NCBI GenBank assembly: GCA_902763085.1
Contig: CACWQW010000013.1
Span: forward strand, 1 to 64,000
Source: Dongibacter bovis
GTDB lineage: Bacteria; Bacillota; Negativicutes; Selenomonadales; Selenomonadaceae
Length of the DNA stretch: 64,000 bases
Direction: 5' to 3'
Part shown: positions 50,839-60,497 of the stretch, piece after piece
Layout of the letters: every line of letters begins with the position of its first letter
Position numbering within the stretch: position 1 is the first letter of the stretch
Position numbers and translations under genes: made by a program
The notes under the pieces: model-generated
Seen by the model: the letters and a program-made list of their open reading frames with translations, nothing else
The model's database searches: none
Told to the model about the DNA's origin: nothing

Positions 50839-51726
50839 TCACGCCGCGCGCCGTCTCCGGCGGAAGAGCCCCGCCTGCGTGACGGTCATGCCGAGGAACA
50901 TGAGCAGGCAGCCGCAGAGCTCCTGCGCCGTGAGCACCTCGTCGAGGAAGAACCAGCTCGCGAGCGCGCCGAACACGGACTCGAAGCTCATGATGATGGC
51001 GGCAGGTCCCGGCTCCGCATACTTCTGCCCGAAGATCTGGAGCGTGAACGCGACGCCCGCCGACATCACGCCGCCGTAGAAGATCGCAAGCCAGCTGTGC
51101 GCGATCGCGGGCAGCGTCACGGTCTCGAAGAGCGCCGCGAGCACGACGCTGCCCACCATGCAGACGAAGACCTGCGCGACGGAGAGCTCGATCGCGTCGA
51201 CACGCGCAGCGAAGCGGTCGATGAAGAGGATCTGCGCCGCCCAGAAAAAGGCGCAGACGAAGACGACGACATCGCCCCAGGCGACCGCGAGCGACCCGTG
51301 CAGGGAGAGCAGCGCGAGGCCGCACGTAGCGAGCGCCGCGCCGTACCAGTTCTCCCGCCGAATCTTCCTGCCGAGGAACACGGCGCCGAGCGGCACGAGC
51401 ACGATGTAGAGCGCCGTGATGAAGGCCGTCTTGCCCGCCGTCGTCCCGGTCATGCCGACCTGTTGGAGCGTCGAGCCGACGAACATGAGCAGCCCCGATC
51501 CGAGCCCCGGCAGCCAGCCGGGCACATAGGTGCCGAGCGCCCGCGCGCGCGCCCGCTGCCCGCGAAAGGCATACCAGATCACGAGCACGGAGACGAAGCC
51601 GAGCACATAGCGTGCCGCCGCATAGCCGTAGGGACCGAGTTCCTCCATGCCCGTCATCTGCGAGACGAACGTCGTCCCCCAGATGAACGCCGCACCGAGG
51701 AGATAGAGATTGCCGCGAAGTCGCAA
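50839..51726 (-). CDS. EamA/DMT-family transporter
   Basis: 295 residues with ten membrane helices in two EamA repeats (AAFIWGTTFVSQMTGMEELG in the first; FFWAAQILFIDRFAARVDAI and FESVFGALASWFFLDEVLT in the second) and a basic C-terminal tail. The family exports metabolites such as amino acids or nucleosides; the substrate is unknown. It stands alone between brnQ and the GntP-like permease. Confidence 0.88.
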   Translation of the reverse strand: MRLRGNLYLLGAAFIWGTTFVSQMTGMEELGPYGYAAARYVLGFVSVLVIWYAFRGQRARARALGTYVPGWLPGLGSGLLMFVGSTLQQVGMTGTTAGKTAFITALYIVLVPLGAVFLGRKIRRENWYGAALATCGLALLSLHGSLAVAWGDVVVFVCAFFWAAQILFIDRFAARVDAIELSVAQVFVCMVGSVVLAALFETVTLPAIAHSWLAIFYGGVMSAGVAFTLQIFGQKYAEPGPAAIIMSFESVFGALASWFFLDEVLTAQELCGCLLMFLGMTVTQAGLFRRRRRAA

Positions 51727-51812
51727 GGAGATTCCCCTTTCTTACCGTAAATTACAAGCATCCACATCCATGCCGTGGGCGTGGATCGTGTGGACTTCCC
51801 TTACATTACAGC

Positions 51813-51863
51813 AAAAGAGGGCACCGCGTCAACGCCAAAGGCGGCGATGACCGATGCCCTCTG
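51813..51863 (-). terminator. Terminator of the GntP-family permease gene
   Basis: Minus-strand stem AGAGGGCA ... TGCCCTCT with further internal GC pairing, followed by TTTTGC, just past the stop codon. Confidence 0.7.
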
Positions 51864-51878
51864 CTATACTCGCTATCG

Positions 51879-53294
51879 TCACGCGATGTGCGTCACGAGA
51901 TAGAAGACGATACAGATATACGGCACGAAGAACTTCAGCAGCATGCAGACTGCGATATCGTAATACGAATCGTTGTGCGTGAGGCCGCAGATCGCGAGCA
52001 GCGTGACGAGTGCGCCGCAGTGCGGCACCGGGTCGATGCCGACGGACGCCACCGCCACGATGCGGTGCAGGACCTCGAGCGGGATGCCCTGCGCGAGCGC
52101 CATCTGCATCCACTGGTCGCCGAGCGCCGAGAGTGCGATCGTGAGGCCGCCCGATGCCGAGCCCGTGATGCCGCACATGATATTCGTCGTCACGACGGCC
52201 GAGACGAGCGGGCCGAACGACTGCGCGAGGCCGACGAGCATGTCCGTCACCGGCGCGAAGCCCGGAAGTGTCGTGAGCACGCAGCCGAACGCATAGCCGG
52301 ACGCCACGTTGAGCGCCGCCGCTGCGGAGGACAGCGCACCGTAGTTGATCGGCGCGAGAAAGCCGTCCATGACCTGGAAGCGCTTGCGACCGATGAACGC
52401 CGCCGCAATCGAGCTGATGATGAGCGCGACGCTGATGGACCAGATCGCGGAGATCTTACCGACCTTCGTCGCAAGCAGCGAGAGGTGGAGCGGCTCGAAC
52501 ACCGCGAGGCTCTCCGGGTCCCAATGATAGCCCCAATCCCAGTGGAACGGGTTGGAGAGGATCACGTTGATGACGATGACCATGACGAGCGGCAACAGCG
52601 CCCAGTACCAGGGGATGTGGATCTTCGGCTCGCGATGACGGCGTCCCTCCGTATGAGCGCCGTATCCCTCTCCCGCCGCCTTGAGCTTGCGCGCGCGGTG
52701 GCTGATCCAACCCCAGCCGATCAGGAGGAAGAGCAGGGAGGCAAAGAGGCCGATCCCCGGCGCCGCCCAGGTCGACGTCTGGAAGTACGAGGATGGGATG
52801 ATGTTCTGGATCTGCGGGGTGCCCGGCAGCGAGACCATCGCGAACGAGAAAATACCCATCCAGAGCGCCGCCGGCAGCAGCCGCTTCGGGATGTCCGCCT
52901 GGCGGAACACGTAGGCGCCGAACGGATACATGACGAAGGCGACGACGAAGACCGACAGGCCGCCATACGTCAGAACCGCACAGCCGAAGAGCACGGCGAG
53001 CACGGCGCGCTTCTCGCCGAGCACCTCGACGATCTTGCCCGCGACCGACGCCGCGAGCCCGCCCTTCTCCATTAAGCGCGCGAAGACCGCGCCGAACAGG
53101 AAGACCGGGTAGTACGTCTTGACATACTCAGCCATCCGCGTCATGTAGAGCTCCGTATACGTCGGCAGGATGCCGAACGAGCTGGCCAGCGCCGCCACGC
53201 CCGCGAACATCGGTGCGATCAGGATGATGGACCAGCCGCGATACGCAAAATACATCAGCCCCAGCAGGGCCACTGCGATACAAAAAGCCTCCAT
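51879..53294 (-). CDS. GntP-family permease
   Basis: 471 residues with about 12 membrane helices. Conserved GntP segments include YPVFLFGAVFARLMEKGGLA, YGGLSVFVVAFVMYPFGAYV and the C-terminal VGIDPVPHCGALVTLLAICG with THNDSYYDI. The family moves gluconate, hydroxybutyrate or related carboxylates with protons; the substrate here is unknown. ATG follows GGAG; 43 upstream codons overlap the leader and are rejected. It is preceded by a promoter and an intrinsic terminator, which suggests attenuation control. Confidence 0.88.
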   Translation of the reverse strand: MEAFCIAVALLGLMYFAYRGWSIILIAPMFAGVAALASSFGILPTYTELYMTRMAEYVKTYYPVFLFGAVFARLMEKGGLAASVAGKIVEVLGEKRAVLAVLFGCAVLTYGGLSVFVVAFVMYPFGAYVFRQADIPKRLLPAALWMGIFSFAMVSLPGTPQIQNIIPSSYFQTSTWAAPGIGLFASLLFLLIGWGWISHRARKLKAAGEGYGAHTEGRRHREPKIHIPWYWALLPLVMVIVINVILSNPFHWDWGYHWDPESLAVFEPLHLSLLATKVGKISAIWSISVALIISSIAAAFIGRKRFQVMDGFLAPINYGALSSAAAALNVASGYAFGCVLTTLPGFAPVTDMLVGLAQSFGPLVSAVVTTNIMCGITGSASGGLTIALSALGDQWMQMALAQGIPLEVLHRIVAVASVGIDPVPHCGALVTLLAICGLTHNDSYYDIAVCMLLKFFVPYICIVFYLVTHIA

Positions 53295-53362
53295 AAACTC
53301 CAAGTCTCTCCTCTCATCGACAAAAACACGACAAAACACGAAATTTCGTTTTCCCCATCCCG

Positions 53363-53395
53363 AAAAAAAGCAGCCGGTTTCTTGCCTCCGACTGC
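53363..53395 (-). terminator. Leader terminator/attenuator before the GntP-family gene
   Basis: Minus-strand stem GCAGTCGG / CCGGCTGC with a 10-base loop and seven T. It lies between the promoter at 53486-53514 and the permease start, so read-through must be regulated. It may also end transcripts of the upstream flavodoxin gene. Confidence 0.7.
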
Positions 53396-53485
53396 CCCCA
53401 TGTCTTTCTGAACGGAAACTCACTCTTGCACTGAGATTTCATTGTTCTGTTATGCTTGTAAGTTATCGCAAAACTCACATTAGAA

Positions 53486-53514
53486 ATTTTATCATTAATT
53501 CTTCTTATTGTCAA
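53486..53514 (-). promoter_or_regulatory. Promoter of the GntP-family permease leader
   Basis: TTGACA, 17 bases, TAAAAT on the minus strand, a near-consensus sigma-A promoter about 190 bases before the permease start. Confidence 0.75.
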
Positions 53515-53547
53515 TGAAAGTGCCCTATCATTCTCGCGAAAAGTCGG

Positions 53548-54129
53548 TTAATCCCGGTCATGTGCCTGCCGGAGGGCGGCCTGCTTCGCCGCGCGTGCCG
53601 CCAGGTATTTCTCCTTATAGGCGAGCTTGCGTCGCATCGCGGCGATGAACGCCTTCGCATCCGCCTCGTCCCCTGCATCGGGGTGCGTCGAGGCGAGGCG
53701 CCAGCGCTCCTTGCTCTTCTCGCCGCCATGCGGATCGTCAGGCGCCGCGTTCTTGCGCCGCGCGAGCATCTCCTCCCTGATCTTCCCGCGGCAGCCGAAC
53801 GTGCCGAGGATCTCGCAGCCTTCGCCGAGGCGGTAGCCCGCGCGCGCGAACGACGTGATGGCGTGCTCGCTCGTCGGCGCCGTGCCGTGCGTCTGGAAGA
53901 AGCAGACGCGCGTGCCGTGAACCTTCGGCAGATACGTGAGCATCAGCGGATCCGGCGCACCGAGGCGCAGCCAGTAGCCGAGCAGAACGACGTCGTAGCC
54001 CGACACGTCCTCCGGTGCGTCCTGCACGCGGAAGAGGTCACAGTCCTCCCCCACGGCCTCCGCCATCGCCTCCGCGATCTTCTTCGTATTCCCGGTCACT
54101 GACGAATACACGATTGCCCACTTTCCCAT
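53548..54129 (-). CDS. Flavodoxin-family protein
   Basis: 193 residues. The N-terminal FMN-binding loop is VYSSVTGNTKKIAEAMAEAV, followed by YDVVLLGYWLRLGAPDPLML and FFQTHGTAP, as in the flavodoxin-like proteins of anaerobes. After about residue 150 the sequence becomes charged and helical (KAFIAAMRRKLAYKEKYLAA). Probably a cytosolic electron carrier or small reductase; partner unknown. Divergent from thiT across a structured intergenic region. Confidence 0.85.
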   Translation of the reverse strand: MGKWAIVYSSVTGNTKKIAEAMAEAVGEDCDLFRVQDAPEDVSGYDVVLLGYWLRLGAPDPLMLTYLPKVHGTRVCFFQTHGTAPTSEHAITSFARAGYRLGEGCEILGTFGCRGKIREEMLARRKNAAPDDPHGGEKSKERWRLASTHPDAGDEADAKAFIAAMRRKLAYKEKYLAARAAKQAALRQAHDRD

Positions 54130-54202
54130 GCTGTCATCCTCCTCCGGACGCCTAGCGCCCGCACGCGCATCATGATCTCATTTCTTCTTATCATACCACA
54201 GG

Positions 54203-54250
54203 GCGCCACCCCCGTCCGTAACAACCGTTACCTATGCGCACGGGTGGCGC
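54203..54250. promoter_or_regulatory. Strong hairpin in the flavodoxin-thiT intergenic region
   Basis: Arms GCGCCACCCCCGT and ACGGGTGGCGC (two extra C in one arm) enclose a second small palindrome GTAAC-AACC-GTTAC. It precedes thiT by 75 bases. It lacks the conserved TPP-riboswitch sequences. It could be a two-way DNA operator or an RNA element of thiT. Confidence 0.45.
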
Positions 54251-54324
54251 GGCCCCCTCCCGGCATCTTGCCAAAGACAGCGCAGAGCGATAAGATAAAG
54301 GCAAAACAGAAAGGAAGGAACCTC

Positions 54325-54855
54325 ATGGAACAACAGACCCCTCGGCTTTTCTCCACGCGGCAGCTCGTCTTCGCCGCCCTCATGATCGCCTGCACGCTCG
54401 TGCTCGAGCAGCTGCGCATCTTCCACATGCCGCAGGGCGGCAGCATCACACTCGGCGGCATGGTGCCGCTGCTCCTGCTCGCCTACCTCGAGGGCCCCGT
54501 CGTCGGCTTGGTCGGGGGCGGCCTCTACGGCCTCCTCAACCTGCTCCAAGACCCGTTCGTCGTCCATCCCGTGCAGGTGCTCTTCGACTACCCGCTCCCC
54601 TACATGTGCATGGGGCTCGCAGGGCTGCTCCCAGGGCACCGCGTCTTCTCGACTGCGCTCGCCTTCGCCGCCCGCTTCCTCTGCCACGTCTTCTCGGGCG
54701 TCGTCTTCTTCGCATCCTACGCGCCCACAGGCATGAATCCCCTCTGGTATTCCCTCACGTTCAATGCGACGTACCTGCTGCCCGATTTCCTCATCTGCTG
54801 CCTCATCCTGAAATTCCTCCCCGTAAAGCGCCTCGCCGCCATACTCCAGCGCTGA
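54325..54855 (+). CDS. thiT: ECF-type thiamine transporter S component ThiT
   Basis: Membrane substrate-binding subunit of an energy-coupling-factor importer, 176 residues with six helices. ThiT features are MPQGGSITLGGMVPLLLLAY, VVGLVGGGLYGLLNLLQDPF, VVHPVQVLFDYPLPYMCMGL and the late NPLWYSLTFNATYLLPDF, which supply the thiamine site. ATG follows AAGGAA. The ECF ATPases and T subunit are not in the window and are presumably shared. Confidence 0.93.
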   Translation: MEQQTPRLFSTRQLVFAALMIACTLVLEQLRIFHMPQGGSITLGGMVPLLLLAYLEGPVVGLVGGGLYGLLNLLQDPFVVHPVQVLFDYPLPYMCMGLAGLLPGHRVFSTALAFAARFLCHVFSGVVFFASYAPTGMNPLWYSLTFNATYLLPDFLICCLILKFLPVKRLAAILQR

Positions 54856-54871
54856 AGGCGAAAGACAAGAC

Positions 54872-54912
54872 GAGGGCTGTGCCGCCCAGGCGGTGGCACA
54901 GCCCTCATTTTT
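54872..54912. terminator. Bidirectional terminator between thiT and pyrR
   Basis: Perfect 12-bp stem GAGGGCTGTGCC / GGCACAGCCCTC followed by ATTTTT on the plus strand; convergent genes end on both sides. Confidence 0.9.
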
Positions 54913-54932
54913 GTGCAGAATCTTTCCTACCC

Positions 54933-55502
<570 letters not shown>

Positions 55503-55527
55503 CTATCCTGAACTACTTGCGTATTTC

Positions 55528-56445
55528 CTACTTCCTCTGCCCGGCGCGCAGCCGCGCGAGGATCGTTGCCATATCCTCCGGCAGCGGCGCCTCGAAGTGC
55601 ATCGGCACCTGCGTCACGGGATGCGTGAGGTCGAGCGTCTTCGAGTGGAGTGCCTGCCCGCGGATCGCAAAGGGCGAGGCGCGGTGCCCGTACTTCGGGT
55701 CGCCGACGAGCGGATGGCCGATGCTCGTGAGGTGTACGCGGATCTGGTGCGTGCGCCCCGTCTCGAGGCGGCATTCGACGAGTGTATAGGTCCCAAAGCA
55801 CTCCAGCACGTGGAAATGCGTGACGGCGGGCTTGCCGCCCTCGACGATCGCCATGCATTTCCGGTCCTTCTCGCTGCGCCCGATGGCGCCCTTGATGGTG
55901 CCGGACTCCTCGCGGATATTGCCCCAGACGATCGCCCAGTAGACGCGGCGCGCCGCCTTCGTGCGGATCTGCTCCGCGAGGTCTAAGTGCGCGCGGTCGT
56001 TCTTCGCCGCCACCATGACGCCTGATGTGTCCTTGTCCAGGCGATGCACGATGCCGGGGCGGATGGCGCCGTTGATGCCCGAGAGGTCTTTACAGTGCGC
56101 GAGCAGGGCATTGACGAGCGTCCCATGCGTGACGCCCGCCGCAGGATGCACGACCATGCCACGCGCCTTGTCGATGACGATGATGTCCGCGTCCTCGTAG
56201 AGGATTGAGAGCGGCAGCGCTTCCGGCACGATGTCAAGCGCCTCGGGCGCGGGCAGCGTGAGCACGACCGTCTCACCGCCGCGGCTCTTGTAGTTCGCCT
56301 TCCGCTGCCTGCCGTCGACGAGGACGTCCCCCGCCTCGATGAGCTTCTGCAAATGCGAGCGCGAGAGCTCCGGCCGCTGCTCCGTGAGGAACTTGTCGAG
56401 CCGCACGCCGGCGCGCTCCATCTTGAGCACTACCTGCTCAGCCAT
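55528..56445 (-). CDS. rluD: RluD-family 23S rRNA pseudouridine synthase
   Basis: 305 residues. N-terminal S4 domain ([20 protein letters not shown]) and a catalytic domain with the RluD/RluA motif [18 protein letters not shown], whose Asp is the nucleophile. [20 protein letters not shown] is also typical. It overlaps lspA by eight bases. Confidence 0.94.
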   Translation of the reverse strand: MAEQVVLKMERAGVRLDKFLTEQRPELSRSHLQKLIEAGDVLVDGRQRKANYKSRGGETVVLTLPAPEALDIVPEALPLSILYEDADIIVIDKARGMVVHPAAGVTHGTLVNALLAHCKDLSGINGAIRPGIVHRLDKDTSGVMVAAKNDRAHLDLAEQIRTKAARRVYWAIVWGNIREESGTIKGAIGRSEKDRKCMAIVEGGKPAVTHFHVLECFGTYTLVECRLETGRTHQIRVHLTSIGHPLVGDPKYGHRASPFAIRGQALHSKTLDLTHPVTQVPMHFEAPLPEDMATILARLRAGQRK

Positions 56446-56905
56446 GCAGACGCCTCCCCTCCGCCCGCGCCGCGAACCGCTGCGGGAACAGGATGACGAG
56501 CATCATGCCGATGACGCCGCCGACGATGGCGATATCGGCGATGTTGAACACCGGCCAGATGCGGAAATCGAAGAAATCCACGACGAGCCCCGTCGCGATC
56601 CTGTCGATGAGGTTGCCGGCGGCACCGGCGAGCAGCGCCGCCGCGCTGCAGCGGAGCAGCCGTCCCTCTCGCCGCAGGCGCGGGAAGAAATAGATGGCAA
56701 GCGCGAAGAGCAGCAGCCCCGCCAGGATGAAAAACACCCTCTGGTCGGAGAAGATGCCGAATGCCGCCCCGGGATTGAGCACATAGGTGATGTGGAAGAT
56801 ATGCGGGATCACCGGCAGCGACTCCCCCGGCTGGAACGCCGCCCGGATGTACGCCTTCGCCGCCTGGTCAGCGAGGAGGATCCCGAGAAAAAGAACTGCC
56901 TCCAT
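56438..56905 (-). CDS. lspA: Lipoprotein signal peptidase
   Basis: Type II signal peptidase, 155 residues with four membrane helices. The catalytic aspartates lie in GNLIDRIATGLVVDFFDFRI and VFNIADIAIVGGVIG. It would process lipoproteins such as the TAXI binding protein and the predicted lipoprotein hydrogenase. Six bases after divIVA. Confidence 0.95.
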   Translation of the reverse strand: MEAVLFLGILLADQAAKAYIRAAFQPGESLPVIPHIFHITYVLNPGAAFGIFSDQRVFFILAGLLLFALAIYFFPRLRREGRLLRCSAAALLAGAAGNLIDRIATGLVVDFFDFRIWPVFNIADIAIVGGVIGMMLVILFPQRFAARAEGRRLHG

Positions 56906-56911
56906 CCGCCG

Positions 56912-57568
56912 TCAGCCCTCGGCGCTCGGCTGCGTCCCCTCAGCGGGCGCGAAGGTCGCGGGCGCAGGGGGCGCCGCCTCCGGCGCCCCCTGCGCGGCCT
57001 GCGCCGTCCGCGCCTCCGCGTCCTTCATGCTCTGGTCCGCTGCCGCGGGATCGGGGAGCTCCTGCCGCGTCTGGTCAATCACGGCGAGCTCCTGCGCAAG
57101 CGTCGTCCGCACCTTCATGAGATAGGCGTTCTTCTCGCGCACGAGCCGGTCATACTCCGCGACGATGCGCTGGACCTTGCCCTGTGCCTCGCCGATGAGG
57201 CGGCGCGCCTCATCCTCGGCGCGGTGGCGCGCCTCGCGGCAGTCGATGTCCGTCTGGCGGCGGAGGTTCTGACATTCACGTGCCGTCGTCTCCTTGAGAG
57301 ACTGCGCGCTCTCCTTAGCGCTCTTCGTCACCTCTTCCGCCGTCTTCTGCGCCATGACGAGCGTGTCCTTGATGGTCTGCTCGCGCGCAACATAGTCCTC
57401 GTTCGCCTGCTGGCTGCGCGCGAGATCCTTCTTGAGCTGGTCGTTCTCGCGGTAGAGGCGCTCGTAGTCATTGACGACCTGATCGAGGAACTCGTCGATC
57501 TCGTCCTCGTTGTAGCCGCGGAAACTCCGCTTGAACTCCTTGTTGTGAATGTCCATTGGTGTTAACAA
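56912..57568 (-). CDS. divIVA: DivIVA-family cell-division/polarity protein
   Basis: 218 residues. The N-terminal membrane-curvature domain reads [20 protein letters not shown] and [20 protein letters not shown], followed by a long coiled coil to about residue 165 and a Pro/Ala-rich tail. TTG is the start: GGGGAG precedes it by 7 bases and it gives the canonical MLTPxDIHNKEF beginning. Part of the sepF-ylmH-divIVA division cluster. Confidence 0.93.
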   Translation of the reverse strand: MLTPMDIHNKEFKRSFRGYNEDEIDEFLDQVVNDYERLYRENDQLKKDLARSQQANEDYVAREQTIKDTLVMAQKTAEEVTKSAKESAQSLKETTARECQNLRRQTDIDCREARHRAEDEARRLIGEAQGKVQRIVAEYDRLVREKNAYLMKVRTTLAQELAVIDQTRQELPDPAAADQSMKDAEARTAQAAQGAPEAAPPAPATFAPAEGTQPSAEG

Positions 57569-57617
57569 GATGATACTCCCCTTTGATGATGAACCGACGG
57601 AAGACTGCCCGCGCGCC

Positions 57618-58406
57618 TCAGAGATACCGCTCGAGCGTGACGCTCGTCCGCCCTTTCTTCGTCTGGCCGCGCACTTCCTTGACTTCGAGGCGCCCTCTGC
57701 CGCGCATGGAGAGGACATCGCCTTCCTTGACCATCTGCGACGCGCTCCTTACGCTCTGCCAGTTGAGCTTTAGCTTTTCCGCCTTGATATCGGCGGCCGC
57801 CCGGCTCCGCGAGAAGCCGAACCCCGCCGCCGCGATGGAATCGACGCGCAGCGACGCGACCGTCGCGCGGATCTCCTTCACGCGCTCTTCCCGCGGCGCG
57901 ATAGCGGAGAGATCCCCCTCGCTGCAGGTGACGGACGCCGCGCCGATCTGCGTGAGGTTCTGCAGGAGGAACGGCGCGATCTTCTGGTCGCAGAGGATGC
58001 GTGCCTCCTCCTGCGTCGCGAGGATGTCGCCGAGCTTGCCGCGGTCCACGCCGAGCCCCATGAGCGAGCCGAGGACGTCGCGGTGCCCGAGCCGCACGAA
58101 CTGGCCGTTCCATTTCGCGCAGATGACCGTGATGTCAAAGCCCGGTGTGCCGCCGAAGTCCGTATCCTTGAGCAGCGCGCGGCAGCGCTCCGCCCCCTCG
58201 TAGCCGCCGTCGAAATCAACGGAGAGCCCCGGATAGTTCGCCGCCACCGTCTCCGCGATCTCCTGGCCGAAGGGATCGAGGAAATCCGTGAGGCGGAACT
58301 TCTGGCTCTTTTGTGCCTGCTCCGCGAGGTCGACGAGGCGCTCGGCGACCTCCGCCCCTTCTGTCCCGCGATAATAGCGGATGATTTTTTCTCTTTGATC
58401 TGCCAT
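57618..58406 (-). CDS. ylmH: YlmH-like S4-domain RNA-binding protein
   Basis: 262 residues. Two N-terminal domains typical of YlmH ([40 protein letters not shown]) and a C-terminal S4 domain ([39 protein letters not shown]). Homologues bind ribosomes and can support ribosome-associated quality control. It lies between sepF and divIVA, the usual place. Confidence 0.92.
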   Translation of the reverse strand: MADQREKIIRYYRGTEGAEVAERLVDLAEQAQKSQKFRLTDFLDPFGQEIAETVAANYPGLSVDFDGGYEGAERCRALLKDTDFGGTPGFDITVICAKWNGQFVRLGHRDVLGSLMGLGVDRGKLGDILATQEEARILCDQKIAPFLLQNLTQIGAASVTCSEGDLSAIAPREERVKEIRATVASLRVDSIAAAGFGFSRSRAAADIKAEKLKLNWQSVRSASQMVKEGDVLSMRGRGRLEVKEVRGQTKKGRTSVTLERYL

Positions 58407-58415
58407 GCGTTTCCC

Positions 58416-58922
58416 TTATTTCTTCAGCCAGGGCATCTCCGTCGACACCCTGCGTTCCTCTTCCGTATAGGTCACGTTGACGTTGCTGGGCGCGCAGAAG
58501 AAGACGTTGTGACCGACTTTCTTGATCTCGCCGTTGAGCGCATACGTCGTCCCGCTGATGAAGTCGATGATGCGCTTCGCGTCGTCGGCATCCGTGTTCT
58601 CGAAATTGATGACGACGGGCCGTTTCTCACGCAGGCAATTAGCGACCTGCTGAGCATCGTCGAACGTCTTCGGCTCGATGACGATGACCTTCATCTTGGG
58701 ATTGTTCCCGTTCTCGCGTGCGGATGCCGCACTCGTGAAATCGACGACGTTGCGCGCGCTTCCTTCCGAATGGCTCGTCGGATGCTCAAACTTTGCCACT
58801 TCTTCCTCTTCCTCCTCTTCCTCTGCCTCCCGCTGCTCCTGCTCGATCTCTTCTTTGAGCTGCTTCTCCTCCTCGCTGTCCACGAGGCCGATCTTGCCAC
58901 AGACCTTATCGATGATCTTCAT
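58416..58922 (-). CDS. sepF: Cell division protein SepF
   Basis: FtsZ-membrane tether, 168 residues. The first helix (MKIIDKVCGKIGLV) is amphipathic; a Glu-rich linker (about 22-42) leads to the SepF core with VIVIEPKTFDDAQQVANCLR, RPVVINFENTDADDAKRIID and FISGTTYALNGEIKKVGHNV. ATG follows GGGGAG; 49 upstream codons overlap yggS and are rejected. Confidence 0.95.
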   Translation of the reverse strand: MKIIDKVCGKIGLVDSEEEKQLKEEIEQEQREAEEEEEEEEVAKFEHPTSHSEGSARNVVDFTSAASARENGNNPKMKVIVIEPKTFDDAQQVANCLREKRPVVINFENTDADDAKRIIDFISGTTYALNGEIKKVGHNVFFCAPSNVNVTYTEEERRVSTEMPWLKK

Positions 58923-58947
58923 GTTTATCACTCCCCGCGCGATGCGC

Positions 58948-59637
58948 TCAGTACTGGCGCGGCCCGAAAATCGCCGTGCCGACCCGCACGATGTTGGCGC
59001 CCTCCTCGATGGCAATCTCGTAATCATGCGACATTCCCATGGATAAATATTTAATATTCGCCGTCGCATAGGGAATATCCTTTATCTCATCGAAGATTTC
59101 CCGCATCCGATGGAAGAGCGGCCGGCACTTCTCCACGTCATCGTAATTCGGCGCGATGCACATGAGCCCGCAGAGGCGCAGATGCGGCAGCGTATCGACG
59201 AGCGTGAGCAGCGGCCGCAGGTCCTCCTCATAGACGCCGGACTTGCTCTCCTCCTTGGCGAGGTTCACCTGCACGAGGACATCCTGCACCTTGCCGATCT
59301 TCCCCGCTTCCTTGTCGAGCGCCCGCGCGAGGTGCGGCGTATCGACCGAGTGGATGAGGTCGAAATACTTCACCGCCTGCTTCGCCTTGTTCGTCTGCAG
59401 GTGGCCGATGAGATGCCAGGTCACCTTGCGCGCGAGCGTCTCGTATTTCCCCATCGCTTCCTGGATGCGGTTCTCGCCGATGTCTGTGACGCCCGCGTCG
59501 ATAGCCTCCCGCATCGCCGCCACATCGTGGTTCTTCGTGACGGCGACGAGCTGCACCTCGTCCGTGAGCGCAGCATCGCGGCGTGCCTTCGCCGCCCGGA
59601 TCTTCTCCTCTACTTCCTGAAGTTTCTCAGCAATCAT
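58948..59637 (-). CDS. yggS: YggS-family pyridoxal-phosphate homeostasis protein
   Basis: 229 residues, a single TIM-barrel PLP-binding domain without known catalysis. Motifs are VQLVAVTKNHDVAAMREAID (Lys binds PLP), IGENRIQEAMGKYETLA, WHLIGHLQTNKAKQAV and YLSMGMSHDYEIAIEEGANI. Standard neighbour of sepF in Firmicutes. Confidence 0.95.
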   Translation of the reverse strand: MIAEKLQEVEEKIRAAKARRDAALTDEVQLVAVTKNHDVAAMREAIDAGVTDIGENRIQEAMGKYETLARKVTWHLIGHLQTNKAKQAVKYFDLIHSVDTPHLARALDKEAGKIGKVQDVLVQVNLAKEESKSGVYEEDLRPLLTLVDTLPHLRLCGLMCIAPNYDDVEKCRPLFHRMREIFDEIKDIPYATANIKYLSMGMSHDYEIAIEEGANIVRVGTAIFGPRQY

Positions 59638-59664
59638 AGCGATTCCTCCCCGAACCAGCGCGCC

Positions 59665-60483
59665 TCACGGGCGCAAAGCGATGAGTGCAGCGATCCTGCC
59701 CGTCCGTCCTCCGTCCGCGCGGTAGGAGTAATACCACGCGTGGCGGCAGCAGGTGCATTCCCCCGCCACCTCGATGTTTTCCTCCGGCACGCCGCTCTCC
59801 AGGAGCTGCTGCCGGTTCGCCTCCCAGAGATCGATGTGCGGCTTCCCTTCTACGGTCGTCAGCAGGCGGTCGTCGGCGTAGGGGAACGCCGCGCGGAAGC
59901 GCTCGACGACCTCCGCGCCGACCTCAAAGCAGCACGGGCCGATGGACGGGCCGATGCCGACGAGCACGTCCTGCGGCTGCGTGCCGAACGCCTCCGTCAT
60001 GCGCGCGAGCGTCTTCGCGGCGATGGAGCGAACCGTGCCCTTCCAGCCGCCGTGTGCGATGCCGACGGCGCGGTGCTCCGGGTCGAGGAAGACGATGGGC
60101 GTGCAGTCCGCGAAGCAGAGCAGGAGCGGCAGGTTCGGCGTGTCCGTGATGAGGGCATCCGTCTGCTCGATGCAGTCGTCATAGCGCTGGCTGCCGCGGC
60201 CTGCCTCCCGTTCGCCGACGCAGGCGATGGTCTCTCCGTGCACTTGCTCCGGCGTCACGATGCGCCGCGCGTCGAGCCCGAGGCTCCGCGCGAAGAGGCG
60301 GCGGTTCTCCAGCACCGCTGCCGCGTCGTCGCCGACGTGCAGCGCGAGGTCGAGGCTGTCATAGGGCGGCTTGCTCACGCCGCCGAGCCGCGTGGAGATC
60401 GCGTGCACCGCCACATCCTCCGGGAAGATGGAAAACTTCCCGTGCCAGAGATTCTTCCCCATCTGTTTGAGATAATATGCCAT
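59665..60483 (-). CDS. pgeF: Laccase-domain protein PgeF/YlmD family
   Basis: 272 residues. Conserved zinc/active-site motifs are TPEQVHGETIACV, LLLCFADCTPIVFLDPEHRA, VGIAHGGWKGTVRSIAAKTL and GPSIGPCCFEVGAEV. Homologues act on purine nucleosides or remove mis-incorporated Ser from peptidoglycan precursors. ATG follows GGGAGG; upstream frame overlaps the radical SAM gene. Precedes yggS by 27 bases. Confidence 0.92.
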   Translation of the reverse strand: MAYYLKQMGKNLWHGKFSIFPEDVAVHAISTRLGGVSKPPYDSLDLALHVGDDAAAVLENRRLFARSLGLDARRIVTPEQVHGETIACVGEREAGRGSQRYDDCIEQTDALITDTPNLPLLLCFADCTPIVFLDPEHRAVGIAHGGWKGTVRSIAAKTLARMTEAFGTQPQDVLVGIGPSIGPCCFEVGAEVVERFRAAFPYADDRLLTTVEGKPHIDLWEANRQQLLESGVPEENIEVAGECTCCRHAWYYSYRADGGRTGRIAALIALRP

Positions 60484-60497
60484 GATGACGCCTCCCG

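Noticed and set aside
53363-53480. GntP-gene leader as a target of the ANTAR regulator
   Set aside because: ANTAR targets need paired hairpins with six-base loops having A at position 1 and G at position 4. The hairpin loops here are 7-10 bases long, so the match fails.
54130-54324. TPP riboswitch upstream of thiT
   Set aside because: None of the conserved thi-box segments (CTGAGA and the ACCTGATCTGG-like core) is present.
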